The notes: generated from the letters alone by a model not told the origin. DNA of 64,000 nucleotides from Deltaproteobacteria bacterium (GCA_019162745.1 JAFLLC010000072.1:49509-113508), one strand, 5' to 3'. Numbered from the stretch's first letter, positions 37,992-46,320 are shown. Program-made: numbers and translations.

Positions 37992-38060
37992 TGTCTCGTT
38001 AAGACCCTGTAGGCTTTCCGCCCCATCCTCACGGATGGTTTAGTATTATCGTGTACTTCT
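37979..38060 (-). promoter_or_regulatory. GEMM-I (cyclic dinucleotide) riboswitch aptamer
   Basis: The minus strand shows ACTAAACCATCC, a GNRA loop (GTGA), GGATGG, GGCGGAAAGCC and CCGGGTTGCCG, the order and spacing of GEMM-I. Relative to the Vibrio Vc2 aptamer, the base at the position of G20 appears to be A, the substitution associated with cGAMP-responsive Geobacter members. Positions 21 and 46 have changed together to C and G. It sits about 290 bases before the secreted-protein start. Between 37692 and 37940 nothing else is evident. Confidence 0.85.
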
Positions 38061-38078
38061 GTTACTATTCTTATGTAT

Positions 38079-38122
38079 TTTATAGCATGGTGCATGTGGC
38101 ATCCGATGTGATTGGCATCACA
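38079..38122 (-). promoter_or_regulatory. CRP-type operator and -10 box before the minus-strand riboswitch
   Basis: TGTGA-N6-TCACA (38107-38122) is a perfect CRP-family palindrome. On the minus strand a -10 box TATAAA with an upstream TGC lies at 38079-38084. The operator centre falls near -41.5 to -42.5, the class II activator position. No good -35 box is seen, which fits activator dependence. Confidence 0.7.
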
Positions 38123-38170
38123 ATAAATTGAATTTATAAACACAAACGATTACGTTTACTTTATCAGCTA

Positions 38171-38586
38171 TCATTTACTATCCGGCATTACTTCAAAAAA
38201 AGGTTTGAGCGATGGATCATCGGCAATGTCTTCTGGAGTGATGCAAGTACCGGTCTTCTTTTGGAAGGCTATCCCGATGGTATTAAAACATTCCTCAACA
38301 AACTCGGAACAGATATATTCCTCATTTTTGGAATATCTACCTATACCGGTGGCAATTCGCAGTGCTATCTTGGCAATTTCGGCCTTGTCGTATTTGCGGT
38401 TGAGCAGGTCTACTGCTTTGCCAAGCATATTGTCTATTCTCGCCGAATCAAGAGTGGTAGTAAGGCGGCCTAAATAGAGTTTGCCATTATATCCATTCCC
38501 GCTGTTTTCATAGTTGGTTAGGTAGTGTGAAAGCGGCACGGCTCGAATGCCGTCGTCTTCTACACTCTCTAATACGACAACCCTGC
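38171..38586 (-). pseudogene. YiiX/C92-like amidase, 5' end lost at an IS91-type element
   Basis: The remaining reading frame encodes VLESVEDDGIRAVPLSHYL, a RIDNMLGKAVDLL-like helix, and YICSEFVEECF, whose Cys-Ser-Glu matches the catalytic region of permuted NlpC/P60 (YiiX/YaeF, peptidase C92) proteins. The frame stays open up to the inverted repeat of the IS, where a stop appears. The N-terminal third with the catalytic His should lie upstream, but it is not on the other side of the element. The first available Met is at 38539. It is likely non-functional. Confidence 0.75.
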
Positions 38587-38645
38587 TGTTGAACTAAACC
38601 GCTACGCGGTAATTTAAAACCGAACCAAAATCATTAAACCAGAGG

Positions 38646-38669
38646 CATCTCCCCGGAGATGTCTTTTTT
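38646..38669 (+). terminator. terminator inside the left end of the IS91-type element
   Basis: CATCTC (38646-38651) pairs with GAGATG (38656-38661) over a 4-base loop and is followed by TCTTTTTT. It would stop transcription entering the element from the left. Confidence 0.68.
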
Positions 38670-38744
38670 GTCTCTTCAAATATTTGTCTTTCCCATACCT
38701 TCTTCATGGCCTCTGGCCCAAATCCATTGAAGAGGAGAAAGATC

Positions 38745-39359
38745 ATGACCTTGTTGAGACGAAGAATGTATGAAGATTTGCAACTTGCCGGGTATGCACT
38801 GAAGACCCAGAAGAGCTATGTTGACGCTGTGCAGAGATTGGCTGTCATTACGTCGATCCGCAAGCCGGTGGTGCAGATGACCTTAACGATCATCTACTCC
38901 TGTGGTCTGCGAGTATCGGAAGCAGTCCGTCTCAAAGTCGAGGATATCGATGGTGAGCGGCGTCTACTGTGGGTGCGTGACAGCAAAGGTGGTAAAGACC
39001 GGAGCGTACCGCTTTCCGAGCCGACTCTGACACAACTACGAAAGTTCTGGCGTAACACCAGGACAAAGGAGTGGCTCTTTCCGGGATCGGACGGAGAACA
39101 CATCAACATCGCCACGGTGCAGGGTGCTTTCAAAACGGCTCTTCTTGAGAGTGGTATCAACAAGAAGGCGTCCGTACATTCGCTTCGACATTCCTTTGCC
39201 ACCCATCTTCTTGAATGCGGGGTCGATATCCGCATTATCCAAAAGATTCTGGGGCATGGGAGCATAATAACCACCTGCATCTACACCCATCTGACCGACA
39301 AGATCACTGACCATCTGAGCAAAACCCTCAATCATCTGATGGCCGATCTGTTGTCATGA
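38745..39359 (+). CDS. IS91-associated tyrosine recombinase with shortened core-binding domain
   Basis: The protein has 204 residues. The catalytic set is complete: Arg56 (CGLRVSEA), His145 and Arg148 (HSLRHSF), His171 (LGHGSI) and Tyr180 (CIYTHLT). The N-terminal SAM-like domain is odd: KTQKSYVDAVQRLA runs directly into VITSIRKPVVQMTLTII. Some 75-80 residues that normally separate these segments in roughly 290-residue relatives are missing, in frame. DNA clamping is probably lost. GAGGAG precedes ATG 38745. It overlaps the transposase gene by four bases. Confidence 0.82.
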   Translation: MTLLRRRMYEDLQLAGYALKTQKSYVDAVQRLAVITSIRKPVVQMTLTIIYSCGLRVSEAVRLKVEDIDGERRLLWVRDSKGGKDRSVPLSEPTLTQLRKFWRNTRTKEWLFPGSDGEHINIATVQGAFKTALLESGINKKASVHSLRHSFATHLLECGVDIRIIQKILGHGSIITTCIYTHLTDKITDHLSKTLNHLMADLLS

Positions 39360-40477
39360 TCGAGCTTGCCGACATTGTAGCCAAACACGGAAGAGAGTAC
39401 CTGAATGAATTCGGCGAGCGGATGTTGCCAAGCCATAAACGGGTGCTTGCCGACATACTCGCCTGCCGGACGGAAAGCATGGGCGGACACCTTGCCGAAT
39501 GCGAAGTGTGCGGCCATCAGCAGTACTCTTATCATTCCTGCAAAAACAGAAGCTGTCCCAAATGCCACACCAGCGACACAAAGCGTTGGTTGGAAAAACG
39601 GGAAGCAGAACTGCTTCCCGTCCGCTACTTCCACGTTGTCTTCACCCTTCCCCAAGAACTGAGAGACATCGTGCGAAGTAATCAAAGGAAACTCTACGCA
39701 GTCCTGATTCAAGCAGCGTCGGAAATGCTTATGAAGCTTGCCCTTGATCCCAAACATGTCGGCGGACAGCTCGCCATACTTGCTGTGTTACATACCTGGA
39801 CTCGCGCCATGGAGTTTAATCCTCACGTCCATATGCTGGTTCCCGCCGGTGGTTTGGACAAGGAGGGTGACTGGCCCACAACGAGAAAGAAGTGGCTTGT
39901 TCCGGTAAAAGCACTGTCCAAGCTATTCCGTGCACGGTTTATGAAACTTGCCTATAAGGCGCTGCCCGAAGAGAGCTTTCCGGGAGTGGTCTGGAAAAAG
40001 GAGTGGGTGGTGTACTGCAAACCACCGCTGACCAACTCAAAAAAAGTTCTTCGTTATCTCGGGCGCTATGTCCACCGTATCGCCATTACCAACAGTCGGA
40101 TCGAGTCAATGGATAATAGCAATGTGACATTCCGCTATCAGGAGAGCGCCACGGGAAAGCAGAAAAAGATGACCCTGACTGCCAGGGAGTTTCTGCGTCG
40201 TTACCTCCAGCATGTCCTGCCGCAGGGGTTCCATAAGGTACGGTACTACGGTCTGCTCAGCCCGGCCAATCGTACTACTTTAAAAAGGGTGCAACTACTC
40301 CTGGCACCAAGAAGGAAGATAACTCCAGATGACATTGAAGAGGGACAAGCGAAGCCGATAGACAAACATCTGTGCCCCTGCTGCTCGGAAGGGATCATGG
40401 TGGTGATCTCCTCTATACCGAGAAAATCACGCAGCCCGCCGCAAGGAGACATGAGTCCGGCTACAGCAATGGCCTGA
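39356..40477 (+). CDS. IS91-family Y2 HUH transposase
   Basis: The 373-residue transposase starts with a zinc-binding domain (CEVCGHQQYSYHSCKNRSCPKC). It continues with the HUH motif NPHVHMLVP and the paired tyrosines of RYLGRYVHR. It catalyses rolling-circle-like transposition of single strands. Length and motifs are intact. ATGA overlap with the recombinase gene suggests coupled expression. Confidence 0.93.
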   Translation: MIELADIVAKHGREYLNEFGERMLPSHKRVLADILACRTESMGGHLAECEVCGHQQYSYHSCKNRSCPKCHTSDTKRWLEKREAELLPVRYFHVVFTLPQELRDIVRSNQRKLYAVLIQAASEMLMKLALDPKHVGGQLAILAVLHTWTRAMEFNPHVHMLVPAGGLDKEGDWPTTRKKWLVPVKALSKLFRARFMKLAYKALPEESFPGVVWKKEWVVYCKPPLTNSKKVLRYLGRYVHRIAITNSRIESMDNSNVTFRYQESATGKQKKMTLTAREFLRRYLQHVLPQGFHKVRYYGLLSPANRTTLKRVQLLLAPRRKITPDDIEEGQAKPIDKHLCPCCSEGIMVVISSIPRKSRSPPQGDMSPATAMA

Positions 40478-40790
40478 AGCTGAACCTGTGTGTGATAATG
40501 CCGGTGTGCGCTATAGGTGCGCCTGTTTTCTCTGGAAATGCCATCCGCTAGGCAATATCAGAGGTAAATAGCGATCAAAATATATGTGAAAGAGCGACTA
40601 AAACGAGAAAACCTATTTGTAAGACCTGTAGAAATGTCCTCATAAAGCCTGAACGACACTACACTCCGAGTTAAAAACCGAGACAAAAATCCAAATAGCA
40701 GCAGAGCAGGAGCGGTTTAGTTCAACAACAGTTTATGTGGTGGTTCCGCTGACGCTACACACCGCATAAACTCTTAAATCGTTAGCCGTT

Positions 40791-41912
40791 TCACCTCTCC
40801 GACGGTGCCCACATGACCATCCTCCTTCCCCTGGCGTATCGCCACCATGCCACAAAAATTGCTGCATTGACTGTGACGAAATACACAGGAATCTTACATA
40901 ACGCATGCGTAGGTATCGATTTAGCAGCCCAACTTCCCAGGGCGATGCCGTAAAAGCCAAGATGAAGGAGAAAAACAATGAAGTACCCGACCGAATGGAG
41001 ACTTAACACCGCATTGGCTATAAAAGCGTCAAGAAGGAAGAGAGGGACCAACCAGCGCAACAGTTTGTGGCAGAAATACTGATATGAAAACAGCCCATAA
41101 CGGAACGGATTAAGAAATTCGAGGTTGTGAAAAAACACCGTCAACCCCCTGAGCACTGTACGGATCTTGCGGTCGAACTCACGCCTGTTATCGGAAATAT
41201 CCTGGTAGTAGCCGATGGCGTCAGGATCACTCACACCACGCATCCCCAGCCTCATGCTGTTTAAAACTGTCCTGAAATCACTCTGCATCTCTCCGGAAAA
41301 ATCGCGGCACACCGTGTTGCGTGCGGCAAAGAAAGAACCGCTGAGGCCGACAAGAGAGTTGACCTGTGATTCCAGATCCCTCAGCCACATTTCGTACCTG
41401 ACGTAAAAACCCTCGCCGCAGGGCTTGCCATCGCGGCCGATGACCCTGTCGGCGCTGCTTACGCAGCCGACAGTCGGGTCGGCGAAGTTGGCTATGATTT
41501 CCCTCAGACCATGCGGATCAATGCGGGTGGCTACATCAGAAAACACTATGACTTCGCCGGTGGCGTGGAGTACCGCATCCTTCTGCGCGCTTTCCTTGCC
41601 GCGACGCTCCGGGAAGGCGAGGAGTTCTATGCCGTGGGGAGCATAACCCCGTACGATCTCGTTGGTGCCGTCAGTGGAGCCATCGGAGGCTACCAGTACC
41701 TGAAGTTTTTCCCGGGGATAGTCCAGAGTGAGGGTGTTTTCAAGCTTGTCCCTGATCCTGTGTTCTTCGTTACTGGCAGTAATAATAAGGGTTGCGTGCG
41801 GTTCAAATGGGGCTTTTATAGTTGGTTTCCGTCTAAGAAAGAGGAGGGATAACGGGTAACCGAAGTAGGCGTGAAAGATCAAAAATAGGGATGCTGCAAA
41901 AAGTAGTTCCAT
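40791..41912 (-). CDS. GT2 membrane glycosyltransferase
   Basis: The 373-residue protein has one N-terminal helix, then a GT-A domain with ITASNEEHRIRDKLEN, VASDGSTDGTNE, IVFSDVATRID (the DXD is DVA-like) and a SLVGLSGSFFAAR acceptor segment. Four C-terminal helices follow. The start at 41912 is chosen for AAAGGAG six bases upstream on the minus strand; a longer form to 41978 lacks a ribosome site. Processive beta-glycan synthases share this architecture, but the QXXRW motif is not evident, so a single-addition role is as likely. It is convergent with the IS91-type element. Confidence 0.8.
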   Translation of the reverse strand: MELLFAASLFLIFHAYFGYPLSLLFLRRKPTIKAPFEPHATLIITASNEEHRIRDKLENTLTLDYPREKLQVLVASDGSTDGTNEIVRGYAPHGIELLAFPERRGKESAQKDAVLHATGEVIVFSDVATRIDPHGLREIIANFADPTVGCVSSADRVIGRDGKPCGEGFYVRYEMWLRDLESQVNSLVGLSGSFFAARNTVCRDFSGEMQSDFRTVLNSMRLGMRGVSDPDAIGYYQDISDNRREFDRKIRTVLRGLTVFFHNLEFLNPFRYGLFSYQYFCHKLLRWLVPLFLLDAFIANAVLSLHSVGYFIVFLLHLGFYGIALGSWAAKSIPTHALCKIPVYFVTVNAAIFVAWWRYARGRRMVMWAPSER

Positions 41913-41960
41913 GGGAGACTCCTTTAGTAAGGCTTTATTCAGAAACGGAATTAGTAATAA

Positions 41961-42099
41961 CACGGAGCAACTGAGCAAGGGAGAAATCAGACATTACAGA
42001 AAAAAGATGATTCTTCACATTTGTGAAGCTGAAAAGATTTTCATAACAGAAATATTCTCAGATTTCTCTCTGTTGCTCTGTTGCTCCGTTGCTCTGTGT
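41961..42099. repeat. long imperfect inverted repeat with nested hairpin
   Basis: The segment CACGGAGCAACTGAGCAAGG and its continuation to 41990 are near-complementary to 42058-42090, which is built of TTGCTCYG units. A perfect CTTCAC-ATTT-GTGAAG hairpin is nested at 42013-42028. It fills the gap between two minus-strand glycosyltransferase genes. It may be a REP/MITE-like remnant. Confidence 0.6.
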
Positions 42100-42116
42100 T
42101 TCTAATGGTTTTTGGC

Positions 42117-43289
42117 TTATTGTGCCCAGTTTACGGTATCTGTAGTTTGCCAGTGCCGTTGACGGTTTTCTGGTACTATACTGCGATAGAGTCGGTAATA
42201 CTTCTCGGCCATCTTTTCTGCCGAAAAAGCTGCCTCTGCTCTTTCTCTGGCTGCTTTTGACATTCTTTCCCGTAATTCATTATCCTTCCACAAGAGCAGG
42301 CATTTTGCTGCAAAGGCCTCTGGGTTGCGACTCTCAATCAGGAATCCTTCGACGCCATCTGTGATGATCTCGCGTATCCCTCCCACTGCAGGGGCGATGA
42401 CCGGTATGCCCCGAGCGAGGGCTTCAAGAATAGTCATCGGGATCCCTTCGTGTACCGAAGTGTTAAGATAGATGTCTATTCCCCGATAAAAGGTATCCAT
42501 GTCGTCCTGATGCCCCTTCAAGTCGAAGCGGTCCTGTAATTTATAGCGCTGGATCATGGCCTCAATAGCAGGTCTCTCAGGACCTTCCCCCGCAAGCTGA
42601 AAATATACTTCCTCTCCATTGGTGGCCACAACTGCGGCCGCTATTTCAACCATGAGCGGATAGTCTTTGACCGGGAAAAGACGCCCGGAGGAGCCGATTA
42701 TAAACGTCCCGGTTTTTTGCCTGGACAAAGTAACGTCGGGTATTTCAATGCCGTTATGGATTGATTCAACGCGCTCTTTACTGAAAGCATAGTGTTTTAC
42801 AAGGGCGTTTTTGACATCTGCCGATACCGCCACTGTTCTTGTGAAATAGCGAGAAAGTATATGAAAATTAGCTTTAGAGGTGATTCGGTTTGCAAGAGTG
42901 CTGCACTCAGATGCCACTTCCGGTAAGCCGTGCTGGGTCGAGATCAGTTTTATGTCCCTATTGAAACCGGCTGCCAAGGTTGCTAAAATATTTTCCTTGT
43001 AACGATGAGAGTGAATCAGAACGGGAGGGGAAGTTTGCATAATTGAGCGTGTCCTGCGTAAGATTTCCAGGAATGAATGTTCTCTTTCATCGATAACGTG
43101 AACAGTTGTCCCGATTTTTCTCAAGTTATTAGCAAGTTTCCCCTCGTTAAGCAGGATTACCACAAGATCGAGATCGATATAGTCCTTCAGGTGACTAAGC
43201 AGGTTGAAGGCCATTGCTTCAGCCCCTGCCCAGAGGTCGCCGGAAATGATATGAAATACACTCAGTTTTGTAATGGGATGACTATTCAT
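42117..43289 (-). CDS. GT4 family glycosyltransferase
   Basis: The protein of about 390 residues has FHIISGDLWAGAEAM, STQHGLPE, GSSGRLFPVKDYPLM, GHQDDMDTFYRG and EGIPMTILEALARG, the complete EX7E donor motif of GT-B enzymes. None of the possible starts (43358 TTG, 43307 ATG, 43289 ATG) has a convincing ribosome site; 43289 gives the usual length. It is separate from the main EPS block and on the opposite strand, next to another glycosyltransferase, suggesting an independent small glycan operon. Confidence 0.85.
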   Translation of the reverse strand: MNSHPITKLSVFHIISGDLWAGAEAMAFNLLSHLKDYIDLDLVVILLNEGKLANNLRKIGTTVHVIDEREHSFLEILRRTRSIMQTSPPVLIHSHRYKENILATLAAGFNRDIKLISTQHGLPEVASECSTLANRITSKANFHILSRYFTRTVAVSADVKNALVKHYAFSKERVESIHNGIEIPDVTLSRQKTGTFIIGSSGRLFPVKDYPLMVEIAAAVVATNGEEVYFQLAGEGPERPAIEAMIQRYKLQDRFDLKGHQDDMDTFYRGIDIYLNTSVHEGIPMTILEALARGIPVIAPAVGGIREIITDGVEGFLIESRNPEAFAAKCLLLWKDNELRERMSKAARERAEAAFSAEKMAEKYYRLYRSIVPENRQRHWQTTDTVNWAQ

Positions 43290-43893
43290 TACTCGAGGGA
43301 TAAGCATGTACGATGCCAGTATGTAACTGGCTGTAATTAAAGCAGATGTTTGCAGCAATAAATAAGTTTTACGGTTATATTTTTAGACAATAAAAGCAAT
43401 GTTTACGGCGGAAACGCCGGTATATGGGGGGGAAGGCGAAAGGTAAAAAAACTACCTTTGTTATGGAGTTTGCCTTCAACTGACAAAGGCTAAAATGGGG
43501 GGTGACGGCCTATCATGTTTGATGTCATTAAGTTTGGAAAATCCTCTTACGGCGATGGGCCAGGTGTACTGAAAATGAATTGCAATAGGCATTATCCGTA
43601 GTATATGGCACAGGGTGTCAGGGCTACACATTCGACATATCAACTACCATAGCCATCACACCTTGCTTGGTTTTCTCTGCGTATCTCTGCGCCTCTGCGT
43701 GATAAAGCCTTTCAATGAACTGGTACAATGCTTCCGTGTGATCATTTATGATTGATCAGAGTTAACGTTTCAAGCCTAGTTTCTCAGCCCTTCCAACAAC
43801 TTGCAACCTTGCCCCCCAGAGATACACAGATGTAGAGACTCTATGTGACAATCCAATCTACTGCCCCCAGAATAAGACATAATTTCATTCTGT
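43290..43893. other. gene-free stretch with short CTCTGCG repeats
   Basis: No supportable gene is seen. At 43672-43706 the sequence has repeated CTCTGCGTATCTCTGCGCCT-type units, similar in character to the TTGCTCTG units at 42058. The promoter of the leftward glycosyltransferase gene should lie here, but I cannot point to it. Confidence 0.5.
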
Positions 43894-44238
43894 TTAGTCC
43901 AAAAGCGTCCTGACACGTGCCAACACTTCCTCAACTATTATAGCAGGTGCAGCCTCAACAAGGTTTCCGCCACGCTCTTTGAAATCAAGCATACGAACCT
44001 GATTGCAGAGTATAACCCCGTGAGTTATGCCCCCAGAGCTCATCAGTGAGACAGTAAAACCGTTTTCACGGGCAAACTGACCGTCCTGGGTAATAGGTGC
44101 AACAAGTGCCAGACCAAAACGATTCATTTCGCATAGTGTAAGAATGAGGACATAGCGCTTCCCTTGCTGCTCGCTTCCAAGTGTAGGGTCAAGATTAAGG
44201 TGAAGAATATCCCCCCTATCAGGGATACCACGCCTCAT
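43894..44238 (-). CDS. MazF/PemK-type toxin endoribonuclease
   Basis: The 114-residue protein has RRGIPDRGDILHLNLDPTLG followed by EQQGKRYVLIL, the start of the PemK/MazF fold, and later GVILCNQVRMLDFKERG. Such toxins cut mRNA at short sequences. The ATG at 44238 follows AAGGAAG by seven bases and overlaps the antitoxin stop (ATGA). A longer reading to 44277 is rejected for lack of a ribosome site. Confidence 0.9.
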   Translation of the reverse strand: MRRGIPDRGDILHLNLDPTLGSEQQGKRYVLILTLCEMNRFGLALVAPITQDGQFARENGFTVSLMSSGGITHGVILCNQVRMLDFKERGGNLVEAAPAIIVEEVLARVRTLLD

Positions 44239-44498
44239 AAAGGTACTTCCTTGCCGACAGGTTTGCAATTTAACCACTCTTGATCATCAGTAGTAAGTGC
44301 CATATTTTCCTCCGTGCATTTTGCCAGTAGGTCGGAAAGAATGTATTTAGGTTTTATTTTTGGCTCGACTATCAGTCTACCAGCCTCAACATTGACCTCT
44401 ACCTGACTGCCTACGCCAAGATGTAACATACTTAATATCTGCTTAGGAAGCGACATCACCACAGAACCTCCAAGAGCCCTTAATGCGACTGTAGCCAT
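44235..44498 (-). CDS. MazE/PemI-type antitoxin with AbrB-like domain
   Basis: The 87-residue protein has a SpoVT/AbrB swapped-hairpin DNA-binding start (VALRALGGSVVMSLPKQIL). Its acidic C-terminal tail (KCTEENMALTTDDQEWL) is suited to wrap the toxin. It precedes the toxin with a 4-base overlap, the usual order. It should repress its own promoter, which lies in the AT-rich 44499-44600 stretch. Confidence 0.9.
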   Translation of the reverse strand: MATVALRALGGSVVMSLPKQILSMLHLGVGSQVEVNVEAGRLIVEPKIKPKYILSDLLAKCTEENMALTTDDQEWLNCKPVGKEVPL

Positions 44499-44614
44499 TT
44501 CATACCCCCATAATTTAAGTTAAACAAAAATATAACAATAGTACAATAAAGACAAGCTATAAATCATTGATGGAGAAGGAAAATAATGCATTGCATCAGA
44601 AATTATTCGTAGTA

Positions 44615-44646
44615 TACTCCGAACTATAACTGAATTGCTCGGAGTA
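44615..44646 (+). promoter_or_regulatory. hairpin covering the ATPase ribosome-binding site
   Basis: TACTCCGA (44615-44622) is complementary to TCGGAGTA (44639-44646), which includes GGAG four to seven bases before the ATG at 44651. The pairing may reduce translation initiation or mark an operator. Confidence 0.4.
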
Positions 44647-44650
44647 CAAC

Positions 44651-45952
44651 ATGTTTGAAACTCTTATCGTTGATAATAATCCGCATTGGGATGGGACGCT
44701 TTATCAGGAAGGTGTCACCCGCGCAGTCCTCAGTCGCGTTAAAGATTACCTGCCCTTGCCACACATCATTGCACTGGTCGGTGTGCGGCGCTCCGGCAAG
44801 AGCACCCTTGCCCGGCAGACGATTAATCATCTGATCCGTGACAAAGGAGTGCCACCGCGAAATATCCTTTTCCTTAACTTGGAGAATCCTCAATTCAGTC
44901 GCTACCGAAACGAAGTCTCCTATCTGGAGCAGGCATACAACGATTATCTGAAACTGGTTGCGCCGACGGGAACCGTATACTGCTTCCTTGATGAGGTACA
45001 CTACTTTACTGAATGGCAGGTGTTCGTCAAAGCAATGTATGAACAGAAGGGAATCAAGTTCGTTGTCACGGGATCAAATTCTCATCTCCTCACATCAGAG
45101 TTCATTACCATCCTGTCAGGTCGAGCAATGCCTGTGGAGGTATACCCGTTCTCATTCCCCGAATTTGTCGCCGCCAGCGGACTGCAACTTGCCGACACCG
45201 TGGAAATGATCAGGGAGCGAAATCGTCTGCGTGGACTGATGGATGACTACGTGCAACACGGTGGGTTTCCGGAAATCACCGCCATCTCTGAACCGACAAC
45301 AAAGAAAGAAATTCTGGTGATGTATGCCCGGAACATCCTCTACCAGGATATCGCCCCACGGTTCGCTATAAAGAAGGCTGTCGATCTGGAGAATTTGTTC
45401 TTCTACCTGGCATCGAACATATCCTCGCTCTACAGCTTCAATAAACTGGCAGCCTTGGTGGGCTTGTCCGATAAAACAGTCAAGGATTACATTGGCTATT
45501 TCAGTGACGCCTACCTATTGTTTACCCTTGATGCCTTCGCTTTTTCTGCCAAGGAACAGATCAGAAGCCCGAAGAAGGTCTATGCGATTGATACTGGATT
45601 GGCGGGTGCTGTCGGGTTTAGCTTTAGCGAGAACCAGGGGCGACTGCTGGAAAATTTGCTGTTCCTTGAGCTGAAACGCCGTGGACATGCGCTGTACTAC
45701 TACAAGACCAGTAATGGCTTGGAGGTGGATTTCGCCTGTCATGCAGGAGGGAAGATTACTCAGCTGATTCAGGTAACGTATGATATGGGAGAAGATCGGA
45801 CTCGTAACCGGGAATTGCGGGCACTGGTCAAAGCATTGGAGGAGACCGGATTGGCTGCGGGAGTGATCATAACGTATGAGCAAGAGGATGAAATCGTGGT
45901 GGATGGAAAGAAGATCTCTCTGATTCCAGCTTTCAAGTACCTGATGACATAG
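44651..45952 (+). CDS. AAA+ ATPase with DUF4143 (DUF4143/AAA_14 family)
   Basis: The 433-residue protein has a P-loop (VGVRRSGKSTLAR, Lys50), Walker B YCFLDEVHYF and a sensor segment VVTGSNSHLL, the AAA_14 domain. It continues with a winged-helix-like middle (LAALVGLSDKTVKDY) and a C-terminal DUF4143 nuclease-like domain (ENLLFLELKRRGHALYYYKT, EVDF). These proteins are common in mobile accessory DNA. Their role is unsettled; defence and toxin-antitoxin-like functions have been suggested. It lies next to a toxin-antitoxin pair in divergent orientation. Confidence 0.85.
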   Translation: MFETLIVDNNPHWDGTLYQEGVTRAVLSRVKDYLPLPHIIALVGVRRSGKSTLARQTINHLIRDKGVPPRNILFLNLENPQFSRYRNEVSYLEQAYNDYLKLVAPTGTVYCFLDEVHYFTEWQVFVKAMYEQKGIKFVVTGSNSHLLTSEFITILSGRAMPVEVYPFSFPEFVAASGLQLADTVEMIRERNRLRGLMDDYVQHGGFPEITAISEPTTKKEILVMYARNILYQDIAPRFAIKKAVDLENLFFYLASNISSLYSFNKLAALVGLSDKTVKDYIGYFSDAYLLFTLDAFAFSAKEQIRSPKKVYAIDTGLAGAVGFSFSENQGRLLENLLFLELKRRGHALYYYKTSNGLEVDFACHAGGKITQLIQVTYDMGEDRTRNRELRALVKALEETGLAAGVIITYEQEDEIVVDGKKISLIPAFKYLMT

Positions 45953-46065
45953 CCTGAAATTTAATCCCAACCCCTCTTTTACCAGAGAGTAAACACTGCT
46001 CCAGGGCTATATGCTGACGCCATATTTACTCTCATAACTGCAATATCAATCCAGTCCCTCCTTTT

Positions 46066-46108
46066 AGTGACACCAATCACATTAATTAAACCGCAGTTGT
46101 CCGATAGT
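46066..46108 (+). promoter_or_regulatory. CRP-type operator and -10 box before GEMM riboswitch 1
   Basis: AGTGA-N6-TCACA (46066-46081) is followed by the -10-like GATAGT at 46103-46108, placing the operator centre near -41.5. The 33 bases from TCACA through GATAGTA are almost the same as at 47501-47533, before the next riboswitch. Upstream, 45953-46065 has no gene. Confidence 0.68.
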
Positions 46109-46124
46109 ACAAACAAAAGAAGTG

Positions 46125-46227
46125 CTGTTTCCGAAGAGGTAAACTCAGGGTAACCTGAGGACACAAAGCTGCGGATCCTGAATTATTCTAGACAAATATC
46201 AGGATGGCCGGGTTGGCGAAGGAACAG
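46125..46227 (+). promoter_or_regulatory. GEMM-I (cyclic dinucleotide) riboswitch aptamer 1
   Basis: P1 is CTGTTTCC with GGAACAG (46125-46132 / 46221-46227). Inside lie GAGGTAAAC, a stem closed by a GNRA loop (GTAA), GGACACAAAGC, an ATCCTGA/TCAGGAT stem and GCCGGGTTGGCG. Compared with the Vc2 c-di-GMP aptamer, bases 22 and 45 have changed together to U and A, which supports the alignment. The base equivalent to G20 is G. The base equivalent to C92 seems to be G, so ligand preference is open. Confidence 0.82.
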
Positions 46228-46273
46228 GTTCACCGTAGTTAATTCAACTACGTCGGACTGTCCCTTTTTTTTT
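46221..46273 (+). terminator. riboswitch 1 expression-platform terminator
   Basis: GGAACAG (46221-46227) can pair with CTGTCC (46258-46263), enclosing a CGTAGTT/AACTACG stem, followed by nine T (46265-46273). The first arm is also the P1 3' strand of the aptamer, so the two folds exclude each other: ligand binding should allow read-through. Confidence 0.88.
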
Positions 46274-46320
46274 GTTCGCTGACTGAGATAAAAACGACTG
46301 AATACCGATGGAGGTTCAGA

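Larger units (their letters stand above)
38587..40727 (+). mobile_element. IS91-type element with tyrosine recombinase and 17-bp inverted ends
   Basis: The element contains a recombinase gene and an overlapping Y2 HUH transposase gene, an arrangement known from a subgroup of IS91 elements. Its limits are marked by a perfect 17-bp inverted repeat (38587-38603 and 40711-40727) that includes GAAC/GTTC, the IS91 target tetranucleotide. Classical IS91 ends are not long inverted repeats, so this is a notable variant. The non-coding right part, 40478-40727, carries no gene and probably holds the origin end. Confidence 0.82.

Noticed and set aside
46125-46273. Reading the leader structures as simple attenuators
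   Set aside because: Conserved GEMM-I blocks, GNRA loops and compensating changes across copies fit a riboswitch better.
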